NCBI RefSeq assembly: GCF_002968575.1
Contig: NZ_PVBM01000002.1
Location: 302,724 to 366,723 of the forward strand
Direction of reading: 5' to 3'
Length of the DNA: 64,000 nt
Origin: Neorhizobium huautlense
GTDB lineage: Bacteria > Pseudomonadota > Alphaproteobacteria > Rhizobiales > Rhizobiaceae
In this document: piece after piece, positions 17,133 through 25,593 of the stretch
How positions within the stretch are numbered: position 1 is the stretch's first letter
Layout: each line of letters begins with the position of its first letter
Notes under the pieces: model-generated
Database searches by the model: none
Told to the model about the DNA's origin: nothing
What the model saw: only the letters and a program-made list of their open reading frames with translations
Position numbers and translations under genes: made by a program

Positions 17133-19130
17133 TTACGCGGTGCGTGTGCTGAAAGGCGCCTCACGCGGAGGTAGGGCCGGAACCGCAAAATGGTCCGGCT
17201 TCAGCTTGGCCTTTGCCCGGTCGACCATCATTTCATAGCCCGTTTCCAGATGACGGCAGAAGCGCTCCGCATCGAAGAGCGGTTTGATGAAGCGGTTCTC
17301 CTCAAGCCGTGTGCGGATTTCTTGAAGCTCTTCCCGGTTCTTGAAATAGTGCACGGCGCGGTTCACGTAGTCGTCGGTCGTGTCGCAGACCATTTCCGGA
17401 AGGCCGACGGCGTTGAGCAGGCTCTCGCTAACGCGCGAGGCGAAGTTCACGCCCTTGAAGGTCAGCATCGGCAGACCGCACCAGAGTTTTTCGGACGTGG
17501 TGGTATGTCCGTTGTAGGGATAGGTATCCAATCCGAGGTCTGTAAGCGCGATGCGGTCGAGATATGCGGAATAATCCAGCACACGGTCACCGAAAAGGAT
17601 GCGCTCGCTGGCGATGCCGGCGTCAGTGAAGCCCTTGAGCAGGTTCTTGCGCGATCCGAAGGTTTCCTTGCAGATCAGGAAGAGGTAGCTGCCGGGGGTC
17701 GCCTTGAGAATGCGGATCCAGAGATCGAGCGTTGTCCGGCTGATCTTCCAGTGGGTATGGAAGCACGAGAAGATGAAGGCGTTCTGCGGCATCCGGCACA
17801 TGCTGCGATCGATCTTCCTGGGCAGCGACCGGTGGATCGCATCATTCGGGAAGAACGTCTCCGGCATCCAGCAGATCTTTTCATAGTAATTCGGGAAAGA
17901 TGTCTCAGGCACGACGGTGCGGTCGGCAATCAGGTAGTCGATGTCGACGTTGACCACGGTGCCGGGATATCCAAGCCAGGTCACATGAACGGGCGCTGTC
18001 AGCTGGTTCATGATCGGGACGCGGGTTTCGGCGGTATGGCCCTGGAGATCGACCAGGATGTCAATGTTCGCGGCCTTGACGGCCTCCACCGCTTCGTCGT
18101 CCGTCATGTTGCGGATGGAAACGATGCGCCCCCAGTTTTCGCGCACGGCGGCATTGCTGTCCTTAAGGGTCTTCTCGCTGGCATTGCAGAAGAGCGTGAT
18201 GTCGAACTTGCTGCGGTCATGTGCTTCGAGAACGCCGCGGAAGGCCTTCATCACCGCATGGTCGGTCCATAGGTCGGCCGAAAGGTAGCCGACGCGGATC
18301 TTGTCGCCCCAGTTATGCGGCATCGCATGGCGTCTGGCGGTGATGCCCGCAGGCTTCCTGACCCGCGCAGCGCCTGCGATCGCGTTGACCTTTTCATTGG
18401 TGCACCAGCGGATATTGTAAAGCGAGATTTCGTCGAGGAAGGGCTCGATCCGGCCTGCCGCGATTTCCTCTTCGAGGATCGGGTCGTATTTGTCGATGAC
18501 CTCGTAGTTGTTCACATCGCGCATGATCGTGAGGTAGTAGTTGCGCAGGATTTTGTCTTCCGGCTCGCGCTCGAAGGTATCGACGATGAGCTTGTGTTCG
18601 GCTTCCGTCCTGGTCGCAAGACGGATCGAACGGATCGAGAAGCGGCGGTGCTCGGCATTGTCGCTTTCGGCGAGCGTTTTCTGGAACGCCTCGATGCCGT
18701 CCATCTCCTGGCGCATCAGTGCGCCGGACATCAACATCGCCATGTCCGGGTCGGCAAGGGCCTCGTTGAGGATCTTAGCGCCGATGCGCAAGAGGCTGAT
18801 GTCGTCGTTATTGGCGAAGTGAAGCCGCATCGCCTCGCGAAGATATTTCAGCCGATGACGGGATTCCTGTTCGCCTGCGACCTGGAACGCCTGTGCGGCC
18901 TCCGTCTTCATGCGCAGCTTGACCAGCGTCGCGCCCAGCAATGCGTAGTGCCTCGGATCCTTGTCGACGTCCAGCAATCGGTTCAGGATGCCCAGCACGT
19001 GATAATATTCGGCCTTGTCGAAGCTCTTTTGGGCGGCCACATATTCCCGTTGTGTCTTCAGGCTTTTCAAGTCTTCGCACTCCAAATCATAGCCGCACAG
19101 CCGCAAGGGCGGAGCGGCCTCCTTGCTCAT
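17133..19130 (-). CDS. GT41 (O-GlcNAc transferase/SPINDLY-like) glycosyltransferase
   Basis: The 665-residue protein has an N-terminal helical, TPR-like region (about residues 20-270) with motifs such as ALLGATLVKLRMKTEAAQAF. The C-terminal GT41 catalytic region starts near residue 273 (IRVGYLSADL). It includes VDLQGHTAETR, PVHVTWLGYPGTVVNVDIDY, FIFSCFHTHWKISRTTLDLW and HTTTSEKLWCGLPMLTFKG (about 538-556). These match bacterial OGT/SPY-like enzymes that glycosylate proteins on Ser/Thr. It is divergent from the flagellin array and converges on fliP. Flagellin is the obvious candidate acceptor, but that is inferred from position. Confidence 0.9.
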   Translation of the reverse strand: MSKEAAPPLRLCGYDLECEDLKSLKTQREYVAAQKSFDKAEYYHVLGILNRLLDVDKDPRHYALLGATLVKLRMKTEAAQAFQVAGEQESRHRLKYLREAMRLHFANNDDISLLRIGAKILNEALADPDMAMLMSGALMRQEMDGIEAFQKTLAESDNAEHRRFSIRSIRLATRTEAEHKLIVDTFEREPEDKILRNYYLTIMRDVNNYEVIDKYDPILEEEIAAGRIEPFLDEISLYNIRWCTNEKVNAIAGAARVRKPAGITARRHAMPHNWGDKIRVGYLSADLWTDHAVMKAFRGVLEAHDRSKFDITLFCNASEKTLKDSNAAVRENWGRIVSIRNMTDDEAVEAVKAANIDILVDLQGHTAETRVPIMNQLTAPVHVTWLGYPGTVVNVDIDYLIADRTVVPETSFPNYYEKICWMPETFFPNDAIHRSLPRKIDRSMCRMPQNAFIFSCFHTHWKISRTTLDLWIRILKATPGSYLFLICKETFGSRKNLLKGFTDAGIASERILFGDRVLDYSAYLDRIALTDLGLDTYPYNGHTTTSEKLWCGLPMLTFKGVNFASRVSESLLNAVGLPEMVCDTTDDYVNRAVHYFKNREELQEIRTRLEENRFIKPLFDAERFCRHLETGYEMMVDRAKAKLKPDHFAVPALPPREAPFSTRTA

Positions 19131-19314
19131 GATGACCGGCGAAGCTTGCTTGAAGCCGTCCTGTTGACGGAGGGGAAGGGCGATAACCGCCCGTTAACCA
19201 TGGGAACAGAGGGCCTGACGCTGGAACCCGAATTAAAGAACTTGGCAAGGATTGGCTGCCAGATTTCTCCTCACACGACGGGTTTGGTATCTCTTCGCTG
19301 AAGGAACCGAGTTG

Positions 19315-19400
19315 GCATGATGCCGGACCGAAGTGACCGGTATATTTTTTAGCCCGGTATGTCCCCCCACAGTATTTCGTTCAAAGGGACAACTTGAATC
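19315..19400 (+). promoter_or_regulatory. Structured 5' leader of the first flagellin
   Basis: The leader begins GCATGATGCC, as in the second and fourth flagellin leaders. It has an inverted pair ACCGG/CCGGT (19336-19340 and 19354-19358). TGTCCC (19360-19365) can pair perfectly with GGGACA (19386-19391), which overlaps the ribosome-binding sequence AAAGGGA. Confidence 0.6.
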
Positions 19401-20672
19401 ATGGCAAGCATTCTTACCAACGTTAACGCAATGGCCGCTCTCCAGACGCTGCGGTCCATCAGCTCCGACATGGAATCCACGCAGAGCCGTATCTCCACCG
19501 GCCAGCGCGTCGGTTCGGCTTCGGACAACGCAGCCTACTGGTCGATCGCAACCACCATGCGTTCGGACAATGCCGCTCTTTCGTCCGTCCAGGACGCTCT
19601 CGGCCTCGGCGCCGCCAAGGTCGACACCGCATATTCCGGTATGGAAGCTGCGATCGAGGTTGTTCAGGAAATCAAGAACAAGCTCGTAACCGCCGGCGAA
19701 TCCAGCGCCGACAAGTCGAAGATCCAGGAAGAAATCACCCAGCTGCAGCAGCAGCTGAAGAGCATCACCTCTTCGGCTTCCTTCTCCGGTGAAAACTGGC
19801 TGCAGGCCGACATCAGCGGCAAGACCAACGCTGTAACCGGCGTCGTCTACGCTTCTGACGACATCGCCAAGCAGATCGTCGGCTCCTTTACCCGCGACGC
19901 TGAAGGCAACGTTTCGGTCAAGACCGTCAACGTCACGCTCAACGAATCGAACGTTCTGTTCGACCTTTCGGGTGGCGATGCCGGCATCCTCGACGCAAAC
20001 TTCCTGAAGGGCATGCGCACGGTTACCGACTCTCTCGGTGCCGATCGTTACGCCAAGGTCAACACCGCGGCCATGAACGACACCACCGCTGTCTGGAGAG
20101 ATATCGGCGGCGACGTATGGCAGAAGGGCAATACGCTCGGCGCTTACACCGACGGTTCGAACGGCACCTACCTGATGAAGGTCGGCGGCGGCTTCGTCGA
20201 TGCGGTCTTCAGCGCAACGGCCAACGAATATCAGGTCAACACCAACGCCTTGATCGCCACCAACGCTTCGATCACGCTCACCTCGGGCCTCTCGGTCGCC
20301 GAACTCGATATCACCAAGCTTGACGACTACCGCAAGGCTGGTGATTCCAAGAACCTCGGCATGGGCGACGGCACCAACGTCTCCGACGATGACTTGATCG
20401 CTGCTCTGACCTCGTTCGTCGACAACCAGCTCGAAAAGATGACGAGCGCCGCTGCAAAGCTCGGTGCAGTCTCCAAGCGCATCGAGATGCAGGGAGACTT
20501 CGTCTCCAAGCTCTCCGACTCGCTCGATAGCGGTGTAGGTCGCCTGGTCGACGCCGACATGAACGAAGAGTCCACCAAGCTCAAGGCCCTGCAGACCCAG
20601 CAGCAGCTGGCGATCCAGTCGCTTTCGATTGCCAACTCGGACTCGCAGAACATCCTGTCGCTCTTCCGTTAA
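19401..20672 (+). CDS. flaA: Flagellin (first of four)
   Basis: The 423-residue flagellin has the rhizobial N-terminal D0/D1 region (MASILTNVNAMAALQTLRSI, then ASDNAAYWSIATTMRSDN) and C-terminal D1/D0 (ALQTQQQLAIQSLSIANSDS). The central domain (about residues 135-320) is nearly identical to the second flagellin. Flagellins are exported through the type III gate and polymerise into the filament; rhizobia build complex filaments from several of them. The flaA name follows order in related genomes. A strong terminator follows at 20726. Confidence 0.95.
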   Translation: MASILTNVNAMAALQTLRSISSDMESTQSRISTGQRVGSASDNAAYWSIATTMRSDNAALSSVQDALGLGAAKVDTAYSGMEAAIEVVQEIKNKLVTAGESSADKSKIQEEITQLQQQLKSITSSASFSGENWLQADISGKTNAVTGVVYASDDIAKQIVGSFTRDAEGNVSVKTVNVTLNESNVLFDLSGGDAGILDANFLKGMRTVTDSLGADRYAKVNTAAMNDTTAVWRDIGGDVWQKGNTLGAYTDGSNGTYLMKVGGGFVDAVFSATANEYQVNTNALIATNASITLTSGLSVAELDITKLDDYRKAGDSKNLGMGDGTNVSDDDLIAALTSFVDNQLEKMTSAAAKLGAVSKRIEMQGDFVSKLSDSLDSGVGRLVDADMNEESTKLKALQTQQQLAIQSLSIANSDSQNILSLFR

Positions 20673-20675
20673 TCG
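20559..20675 (+). repeat. 117-bp exact repeat, copy 1 (3' end of the first flagellin)
   Basis: Bases 20559-20675 are identical to 22087-22203, including all third codon positions and four bases past the stop codon. That points to recent duplication or gene conversion between the first two flagellin genes. Confidence 0.9.
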
Positions 20676-20725
20676 AAACAGGCGAAATGGCGCGGAGGCT
20701 GACCGCGCCATGGACCCGGAAAAGG

Positions 20726-20760
20726 GCCGCGTCCGAATTCGGACGCGGCTTTTTTATTTT
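20726..20760 (+). terminator. Terminator after the first flagellin
   Basis: A palindromic GC-rich stem (20726-20735 with 20740-20749) is followed by TTTTTTATTTTT. Confidence 0.93.
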
Positions 20761-20851
20761 TCTAAATCGGCTTCAATCTTCATTAACTATATTGAGGTTA
20801 CCTAGAGCCATCGAAACGGTGAGTTAACCAAACAAATTAACTGGTTAGCAA

Positions 20852-20928
20852 GCATGATGCTGCCCTCCGTTCCCCGGTGTTTCCGGAATGTCCCTTTTCG
20901 TAATCAGCCACTCAAGGGGCACTCATAA
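20852..20928 (+). promoter_or_regulatory. Structured 5' leader of the second flagellin
   Basis: The leader carries GCATGATGC, a CCGG...CCGG inverted pair (20874-20877 and 20883-20886), and TGTCCCTT (20889-20896). The last can pair over eight bases, with one G-T, with AAGGGGCA (20914-20921). The AAGGGG is the flagellin ribosome-binding sequence, 9 bases before the ATG. Upstream GTTAAC-rich sequence (20809-20845) probably belongs to the promoter. Confidence 0.6.
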
Positions 20929-22200
20929 ATGACTAGCATTCTCACCAACATTGCAGCCATGTCTGCACTCCAGACCCTGCGCTCGCTCAGCTCCGACATG
21001 GAGAAGACGCAGGCTCACGTTTCCTCCGGTCTGCGCGTCGGTTCTGCTTCCGACAACGCTGCTTACTGGTCGATCGCAACCACCATGCGTTCGGACAACG
21101 GCGCTCTCTCTGCCGTCCAGGACGCTCTCGGCCTCGGCGCCGCTAAGGTCGACACCGCTTATGCCGCCATGGAATCGGCGATCGACGTCGTCCAGGAAAT
21201 CAAGAACAAGCTCGTTGCCGCTTCCGAACCGGGCGTCGACAAGTCCAAGGTCCAGGAAGAAATCACGCAGCTGCAGCAGCAGCTGAAGAGCATCACCTCT
21301 TCGGCTTCCTTCTCCGGTGAAAACTGGCTGCAGGCCGACATCAGCGGCAAGACCAACGCTGTTACCGGCATTGTCTACGCTTCCGACGACATCAACAAGC
21401 AGATCGTCGGTTCCTTCACCCGCGATGCCGAAGGCAACGTTTCGGTCAAGACCGTCAATGTTGTGCTCAACGAAACGAACATTCTGTTCGACCTTTCCGG
21501 TGGTGACGCCGGCATCCTCGACGCCAACGCTCTGAAGGGCATGCGTCAGGTTCAGGACTCCCTCGGTGCCGATCGTTACGCCAAGGTCAACACTGCGGCC
21601 TTGAACGACACCTCTGCTGTCTGGAGAGACATCGGCGGCGACGTATGGCAGAAGGGCAATACGCTCGGCGTCTACAGCGACGGTTCGAACGGCACCTACC
21701 TGATGAAGGTCGGCGGCGGCTTTGTCGATGCAGTCTTCAGCGCAACGGCCAACGAATATCAGGTCAACACCAACGCCCTGATCGCCACCAACGCTTCGAT
21801 CACGCTCACCTCGGGTCTGTCGGTTTCCGAACTCGACATCACCAAGCTTGACGACTACCGCAAGGCCGGTGACACCAAGAACCTCGGCATGGGCGACGGC
21901 ACCAACGTCTCCGACGAGCAGCTCATGGACTACCTGATCTCCTTCACGGACGGTCAGCTCGAGAAGATGACGAGCGCTGCTGCAAAGCTCGGCTCCATCT
22001 CCATGCGTATCGGCATGCAGGAAGACTTCGTCTCCAAGCTCTCCGACTCGATCGACAGCGGTGTCGGCCGCCTCGTCGACGCCGAAATGAACGAAGAGTC
22101 CACCAAGCTCAAGGCCCTGCAGACCCAGCAGCAGCTGGCGATCCAGTCGCTTTCGATTGCCAACTCGGACTCGCAGAACATCCTGTCGCTCTTCCGTTAA
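20929..22200 (+). CDS. flaB: Flagellin (second of four)
   Basis: The 423-residue flagellin has N-terminus MTSILTNIAAMSALQTLRSL and the same C-terminal signature as the first flagellin. The central domain shares long runs with the first copy, for example YLMKVGGGFVDAVFSATANE and TNALIATNASITLTSGLSV. Differences cluster in the N-terminal helix and around residues 330-375. Product, export route and assembly are as for flaA. A terminator follows at 22235. Confidence 0.95.
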   Translation: MTSILTNIAAMSALQTLRSLSSDMEKTQAHVSSGLRVGSASDNAAYWSIATTMRSDNGALSAVQDALGLGAAKVDTAYAAMESAIDVVQEIKNKLVAASEPGVDKSKVQEEITQLQQQLKSITSSASFSGENWLQADISGKTNAVTGIVYASDDINKQIVGSFTRDAEGNVSVKTVNVVLNETNILFDLSGGDAGILDANALKGMRQVQDSLGADRYAKVNTAALNDTSAVWRDIGGDVWQKGNTLGVYSDGSNGTYLMKVGGGFVDAVFSATANEYQVNTNALIATNASITLTSGLSVSELDITKLDDYRKAGDTKNLGMGDGTNVSDEQLMDYLISFTDGQLEKMTSAAAKLGSISMRIGMQEDFVSKLSDSIDSGVGRLVDAEMNEESTKLKALQTQQQLAIQSLSIANSDSQNILSLFR

Positions 22201-22203
22201 TCG
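22087..22203 (+). repeat. 117-bp exact repeat, copy 2 (3' end of the second flagellin)
   Basis: This is the second copy of the identical segment at 20559-20675. Confidence 0.9.
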
Positions 22204-22234
22204 GAAAAGCAACAGAAGCTTATCGCTTGAAAGG

Positions 22235-22262
22235 CCGCGCCCTCCGGGGCGCGGTTTTTTTT
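22235..22262 (+). terminator. Terminator after the second flagellin
   Basis: An 8-bp GC stem (22235-22242 with 22247-22254) with loop TCCG is followed by a run of eight T. Confidence 0.93.
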
Positions 22263-22380
22263 ATATGTTCTCCATTTTTTATTAACTTCGGTAAAGACGG
22301 TTTAACCTTTGTTAACCATTTGCCCCTTAACTGGGCTCATCGAAACGAAGGGTTAACCAAGACGAAAAAGAGGTTAACAG

Positions 22381-22453
22381 GCATCAGGCCGAGCCTTCGT
22401 TCACCGGTGAAATCCGGAATGTCCCTTTCTTCTAGCCAATCAAGGGGCACAAG
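22381..22453 (+). promoter_or_regulatory. Structured 5' leader of the third flagellin
   Basis: The leader starts GCATCAGGCC. It has a CCGG...CCGG inverted pair within 22401-22420, and TGTCCCTT (22420-22427) able to pair with AAGGGGCA (22442-22449), which contains the ribosome-binding sequence. Upstream, 22338-22360 repeats the block CATCGAAACG...GTTAACCAA seen before the second flagellin. Confidence 0.6.
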
Positions 22454-23722
22454 ATGACCAGCATTCTTACGAATACCGCAGCTATGGCTGCACTCCAGAC
22501 CCTCCGCTCGCTCGGCGTCGACATGGAAGATACGCAGAAGCGCGTTTCCACCGGCCTGCGCGTCGGAACCGCTTCCGACAACGCCGCCTACTGGTCGATT
22601 GCGACCACCATGCGTTCGGACAACGGTGCACTTTCTGCCGTCCAGGACGCTCTCGGTCTCGGCGCTGCCAAGGTCGACACCGCTTACGCCGCCATGGAAA
22701 CCGTCGTCGACGTCGTCACCGAGATCAAGAGCAAGCTCGTTGCCGCCTCCGAAGCCGGTGTCGACAAGTCGAAGATCCAGTCGGAAATTTCTCAGCTGCA
22801 GGACCAGCTCCGGAGCATTGCTTCTTCCGCTTCCTTCTCCGGTGAGAACTGGCTGCAGGCGGATATCGGTGGCCGCACCAATGCCACGACCGGCGAGATC
22901 TATGCGAGCGATCCGGTTCTCAAGCAGGTGATCGGTTCGTTCACTCGCGACGCCAACGGTAATGTTGCCGTGCAGCCTATCCCGATCAAGCTCGACGAAA
23001 CCACGGTTCTCTTCGACCTTTCCGGCGGTGACGCAGGCCTACTCGACGCCAACATGCTCAAGGGTTTCCGCGATGTTCAGGATACTCTCGGCAACGATCG
23101 CTACGCCAGGATCAACACAAATGCGATGAGCGACACCACTGCCAAGTGGGTGGAAATCGGCGGCAATGTCTGGGCGAAGGCCGATACCAGCGGAAACCTG
23201 CTGAGCGGCACCAACGCGGACTACCTGATCAAGATTGGCGGCGGCTTCGTCGACGCTGTCTACAACGGCACGGCCGGCGGCTACGACATCGACACGAACG
23301 CCCTCGTCGCCACCAATGCGTCGATCACCTACACCAAGGGGGTTTCGGTCTCCGAACTGGACATCACCACGCTCGACGACTATCGCAACAGCGCGTCTGC
23401 GACCTACCTCGGCATGGGCACGGACGTCGATGACGCCTTCATCATGGATGCCCTGATTTCCTTCGTCGACGCCCAGCTTGAAGCGCTCACCAGCACGACG
23501 GCAAAGCTCGGCTCGATCTCGATGCGCATCGAAATGCAGGAGGACTTCGTCTCCAAGCTCACCGACTCCATCGATAGCGGCATCGGCCGTCTCGTGGATG
23601 CGGACATGAACGAGGAATCGACCAGGCTCAAGGCCCTGCAGACCCAGCAGCAGCTTGCGATCCAGTCGCTCTCGATCGCCAACACCAATTCCGAGAATAT
23701 TCTGTCGCTCTTCCGTCAGTAA
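22454..23722 (+). CDS. flaC: Flagellin (third of four)
   Basis: The 422-residue flagellin begins MTSILTNTAAMAALQTLRSL and ends LSIANTNSENILSLFRQ. The central domain is clearly related to the first two copies but diverged (IKIGGGFVDAVYNGTAGGYD), so it is an older duplicate. By S. meliloti order this position would be called flaD, by R. leguminosarum usage flaC; the letter is only positional. The gene has its own leader and terminator and is probably transcribed alone. Confidence 0.94.
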   Translation: MTSILTNTAAMAALQTLRSLGVDMEDTQKRVSTGLRVGTASDNAAYWSIATTMRSDNGALSAVQDALGLGAAKVDTAYAAMETVVDVVTEIKSKLVAASEAGVDKSKIQSEISQLQDQLRSIASSASFSGENWLQADIGGRTNATTGEIYASDPVLKQVIGSFTRDANGNVAVQPIPIKLDETTVLFDLSGGDAGLLDANMLKGFRDVQDTLGNDRYARINTNAMSDTTAKWVEIGGNVWAKADTSGNLLSGTNADYLIKIGGGFVDAVYNGTAGGYDIDTNALVATNASITYTKGVSVSELDITTLDDYRNSASATYLGMGTDVDDAFIMDALISFVDAQLEALTSTTAKLGSISMRIEMQEDFVSKLTDSIDSGIGRLVDADMNEESTRLKALQTQQQLAIQSLSIANTNSENILSLFRQ

Positions 23723-23786
23723 GCGGCGCTCTTGGCTAGGAGCGGTTCGTCCCGCTCTGACACGGCAGCAGCAATATTCAGGAAAG

Positions 23787-23817
23787 AAAACCGCGTCTCG
23801 AAGGAGGCGCGGTTTTT
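23787..23817 (+). terminator. Terminator after the third flagellin
   Basis: A 13-bp stem with one G-T pair (23787-23799 with 23804-23816) and loop GAAG is followed by a short T run. Confidence 0.88.
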
Positions 23818-23981
23818 CCCATTTCGCCGTGTGGCTTGCGCGAAACCTGCACGACCGTCGGGCGAAGGCCTCGACGGCGCTTTAACAGCTTGCCAATTCA
23901 GGATTGCCTTTGATAACTGTCGCGTTAACGATTTGTTAAGAACGACAGGCCGCCCCCATCACTGATGTGGAGAGGCGGTAA

Positions 23982-24051
23982 GCATGATGCCTCTCGTCGT
24001 TTCCGGTGAACTACTCCGGATCCCTCAGAATATCTGACCGAGGCACGGCCA
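23982..24051 (+). promoter_or_regulatory. 5' leader of the fourth flagellin
   Basis: The leader has GCATGATGC and a TCCGG/CCGGA inverted pair (24002-24006 with 24016-24020). TCCCTC follows directly and can pair only imperfectly with GAGGCA, which includes the GAGG ribosome site (24040-24043). This is the weakest version of the shared element. Confidence 0.5.
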
Positions 24052-25335
24052 ATGACGAGTATCCTGACCAATACTGCCGCGATGGCGGCACTGCAGACCC
24101 TGCGCGGAATCGACCGCAACATGGAAATCACCCAGGCAAGGGTGTCTTCCGGCATGCGGGTTCAGACGGCTGCAGACAATGCGGCCTATTGGTCTATTGC
24201 CACGACGATGCGTTCCGACAACCACGCACTGTCGACGATTCAAGACGCGCTTGGACTCGGTGCGGCAAAGGTGGATACCGCCTATGCCGCAATGGAAAGC
24301 GCCATCGATACGGTCATGGAAATCAAATCCAAGATCGTCGCTGCCTATGGCGTCGGCGCCAACCGCAACAAGATCCAGGAAGAAATCACCCAGCTTCAGG
24401 AGCAGTTGAAGAGTATTGCCGATTCCGCCACCTTCTCCGGCGAGAACTGGCTCCAGGACTATGTCAGCGATGGCGGCACCAATGCCCAGGAAAAGCCAGT
24501 CGTAAAACAGGTGGTTGCGTCGTTTACCCGAACCGCATCGGGTGAAGTCGCCGTCAAGACCGTCGATTATACGTTGGATTCGAGCACCGTTCTATTCGAT
24601 CTGAACGGCGGAAAGATTGGTATTCTTGATTCCTCCGTCCGCTTTGTGGCCGAAACCGAGACGGCCGTCACCGTCGTCACCACGAATGCCGGTGTCTCGA
24701 CCGAAGCAGACTACGCCGTTCCATTCTTCACCGAAAGCCAGTTGACCGCATTGGGTGCCGACACCAACGTTGCCGACGCGCGCATCTATACGGTGGGTGG
24801 CAACTCCTACATGAAAGTTGCCGAGGGCCAGTGGGCCCGGGTCACGACGACAGACCCTGCCACGGCACCGGCAGTCACAACTCCTGTTCACCAGAATGGG
24901 GGTACGAGTTACTACTTCGTTGTTTTACCCGCCAATAACCTCGACAATCGTAAGCTCGATATTTCGGTCGTATCCGTAAATCTGGACAAGTTGGCCGATG
25001 TTGCGTCACAGATGAACACGATGGTGCCGGGTTCTGCTCCCGATAATGAAGCTGTGCTCGACATGCTGGAACGGTTCCTGGACAAGCAGCTCCTGGCGAT
25101 GACCAGCGCGGCGTCCAGTCTCGGTTCGATCCAGAAGCGTATCGACCTGCAGGAAGGTTTCGTCGCCTCCCTGACGGACGTGATCGACAAGGGTGTCGGC
25201 CGTCTGGTGGATGCGGACATGAACGAGGAATCGACCCGCCTCAAGGCGCTCCAGACCCAGCAGCAACTCGGCATACAGTCGCTCCAGATCGCCAATACCA
25301 ACGCCGAAAACATTCTCCAGCTGTTCCGGCAGTAA
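24052..25335 (+). CDS. flaD: Flagellin (fourth of four, divergent)
   Basis: The 427-residue flagellin has N-terminus MTSILTNTAAMAALQTLRGI and C-terminus LQIANTNAENILQLFRQ. Its central domain (about residues 150-335) is unrelated in detail to the other three, with KIGILDSSVRFVAETETAVT and a Pro/Thr-rich stretch near residue 275. It is probably a minor or specialised filament subunit. S. meliloti order would name it flaC; the symbol is positional. No terminator is visible downstream. Confidence 0.93.
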   Translation: MTSILTNTAAMAALQTLRGIDRNMEITQARVSSGMRVQTAADNAAYWSIATTMRSDNHALSTIQDALGLGAAKVDTAYAAMESAIDTVMEIKSKIVAAYGVGANRNKIQEEITQLQEQLKSIADSATFSGENWLQDYVSDGGTNAQEKPVVKQVVASFTRTASGEVAVKTVDYTLDSSTVLFDLNGGKIGILDSSVRFVAETETAVTVVTTNAGVSTEADYAVPFFTESQLTALGADTNVADARIYTVGGNSYMKVAEGQWARVTTTDPATAPAVTTPVHQNGGTSYYFVVLPANNLDNRKLDISVVSVNLDKLADVASQMNTMVPGSAPDNEAVLDMLERFLDKQLLAMTSAASSLGSIQKRIDLQEGFVASLTDVIDKGVGRLVDADMNEESTRLKALQTQQQLGIQSLQIANTNAENILQLFRQ

Positions 25336-25593
25336 TACGTCGCGATCGATCCGTTTGATGTCTCGCCGAGCCGGTCGTTTGAGGTTGACGCGATGCGCCA
25401 TCTTCATCCTCGCGCAAGTTTGATTGCCTACCGTTTCGCTACGATCCGGAGGATTTTGCGAGATCCTGCTGCGGATGAATGAACAGCAACTTTATCGGGA
25501 TGATACGATGATTGCAGCGGCGACATTTGGCTTCTTCCGCCCGCTCATGACGAGCGGCGCGCGAAGGAGCGTGGCAGTGGGGGGAGTGTCCCG

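Noticed and set aside
19233..22212. Two long minus-strand frames opposite the first two flagellins
   Set aside because: They resemble each other only because the flagellins on the other strand are duplicated; no ribosome site or domain.
19401..25335. CRISPR array or short tandem repeat suggested by repeated segments
   Set aside because: The repeats are coding sequence of paralogous flagellins, with no short regularly spaced direct repeats.
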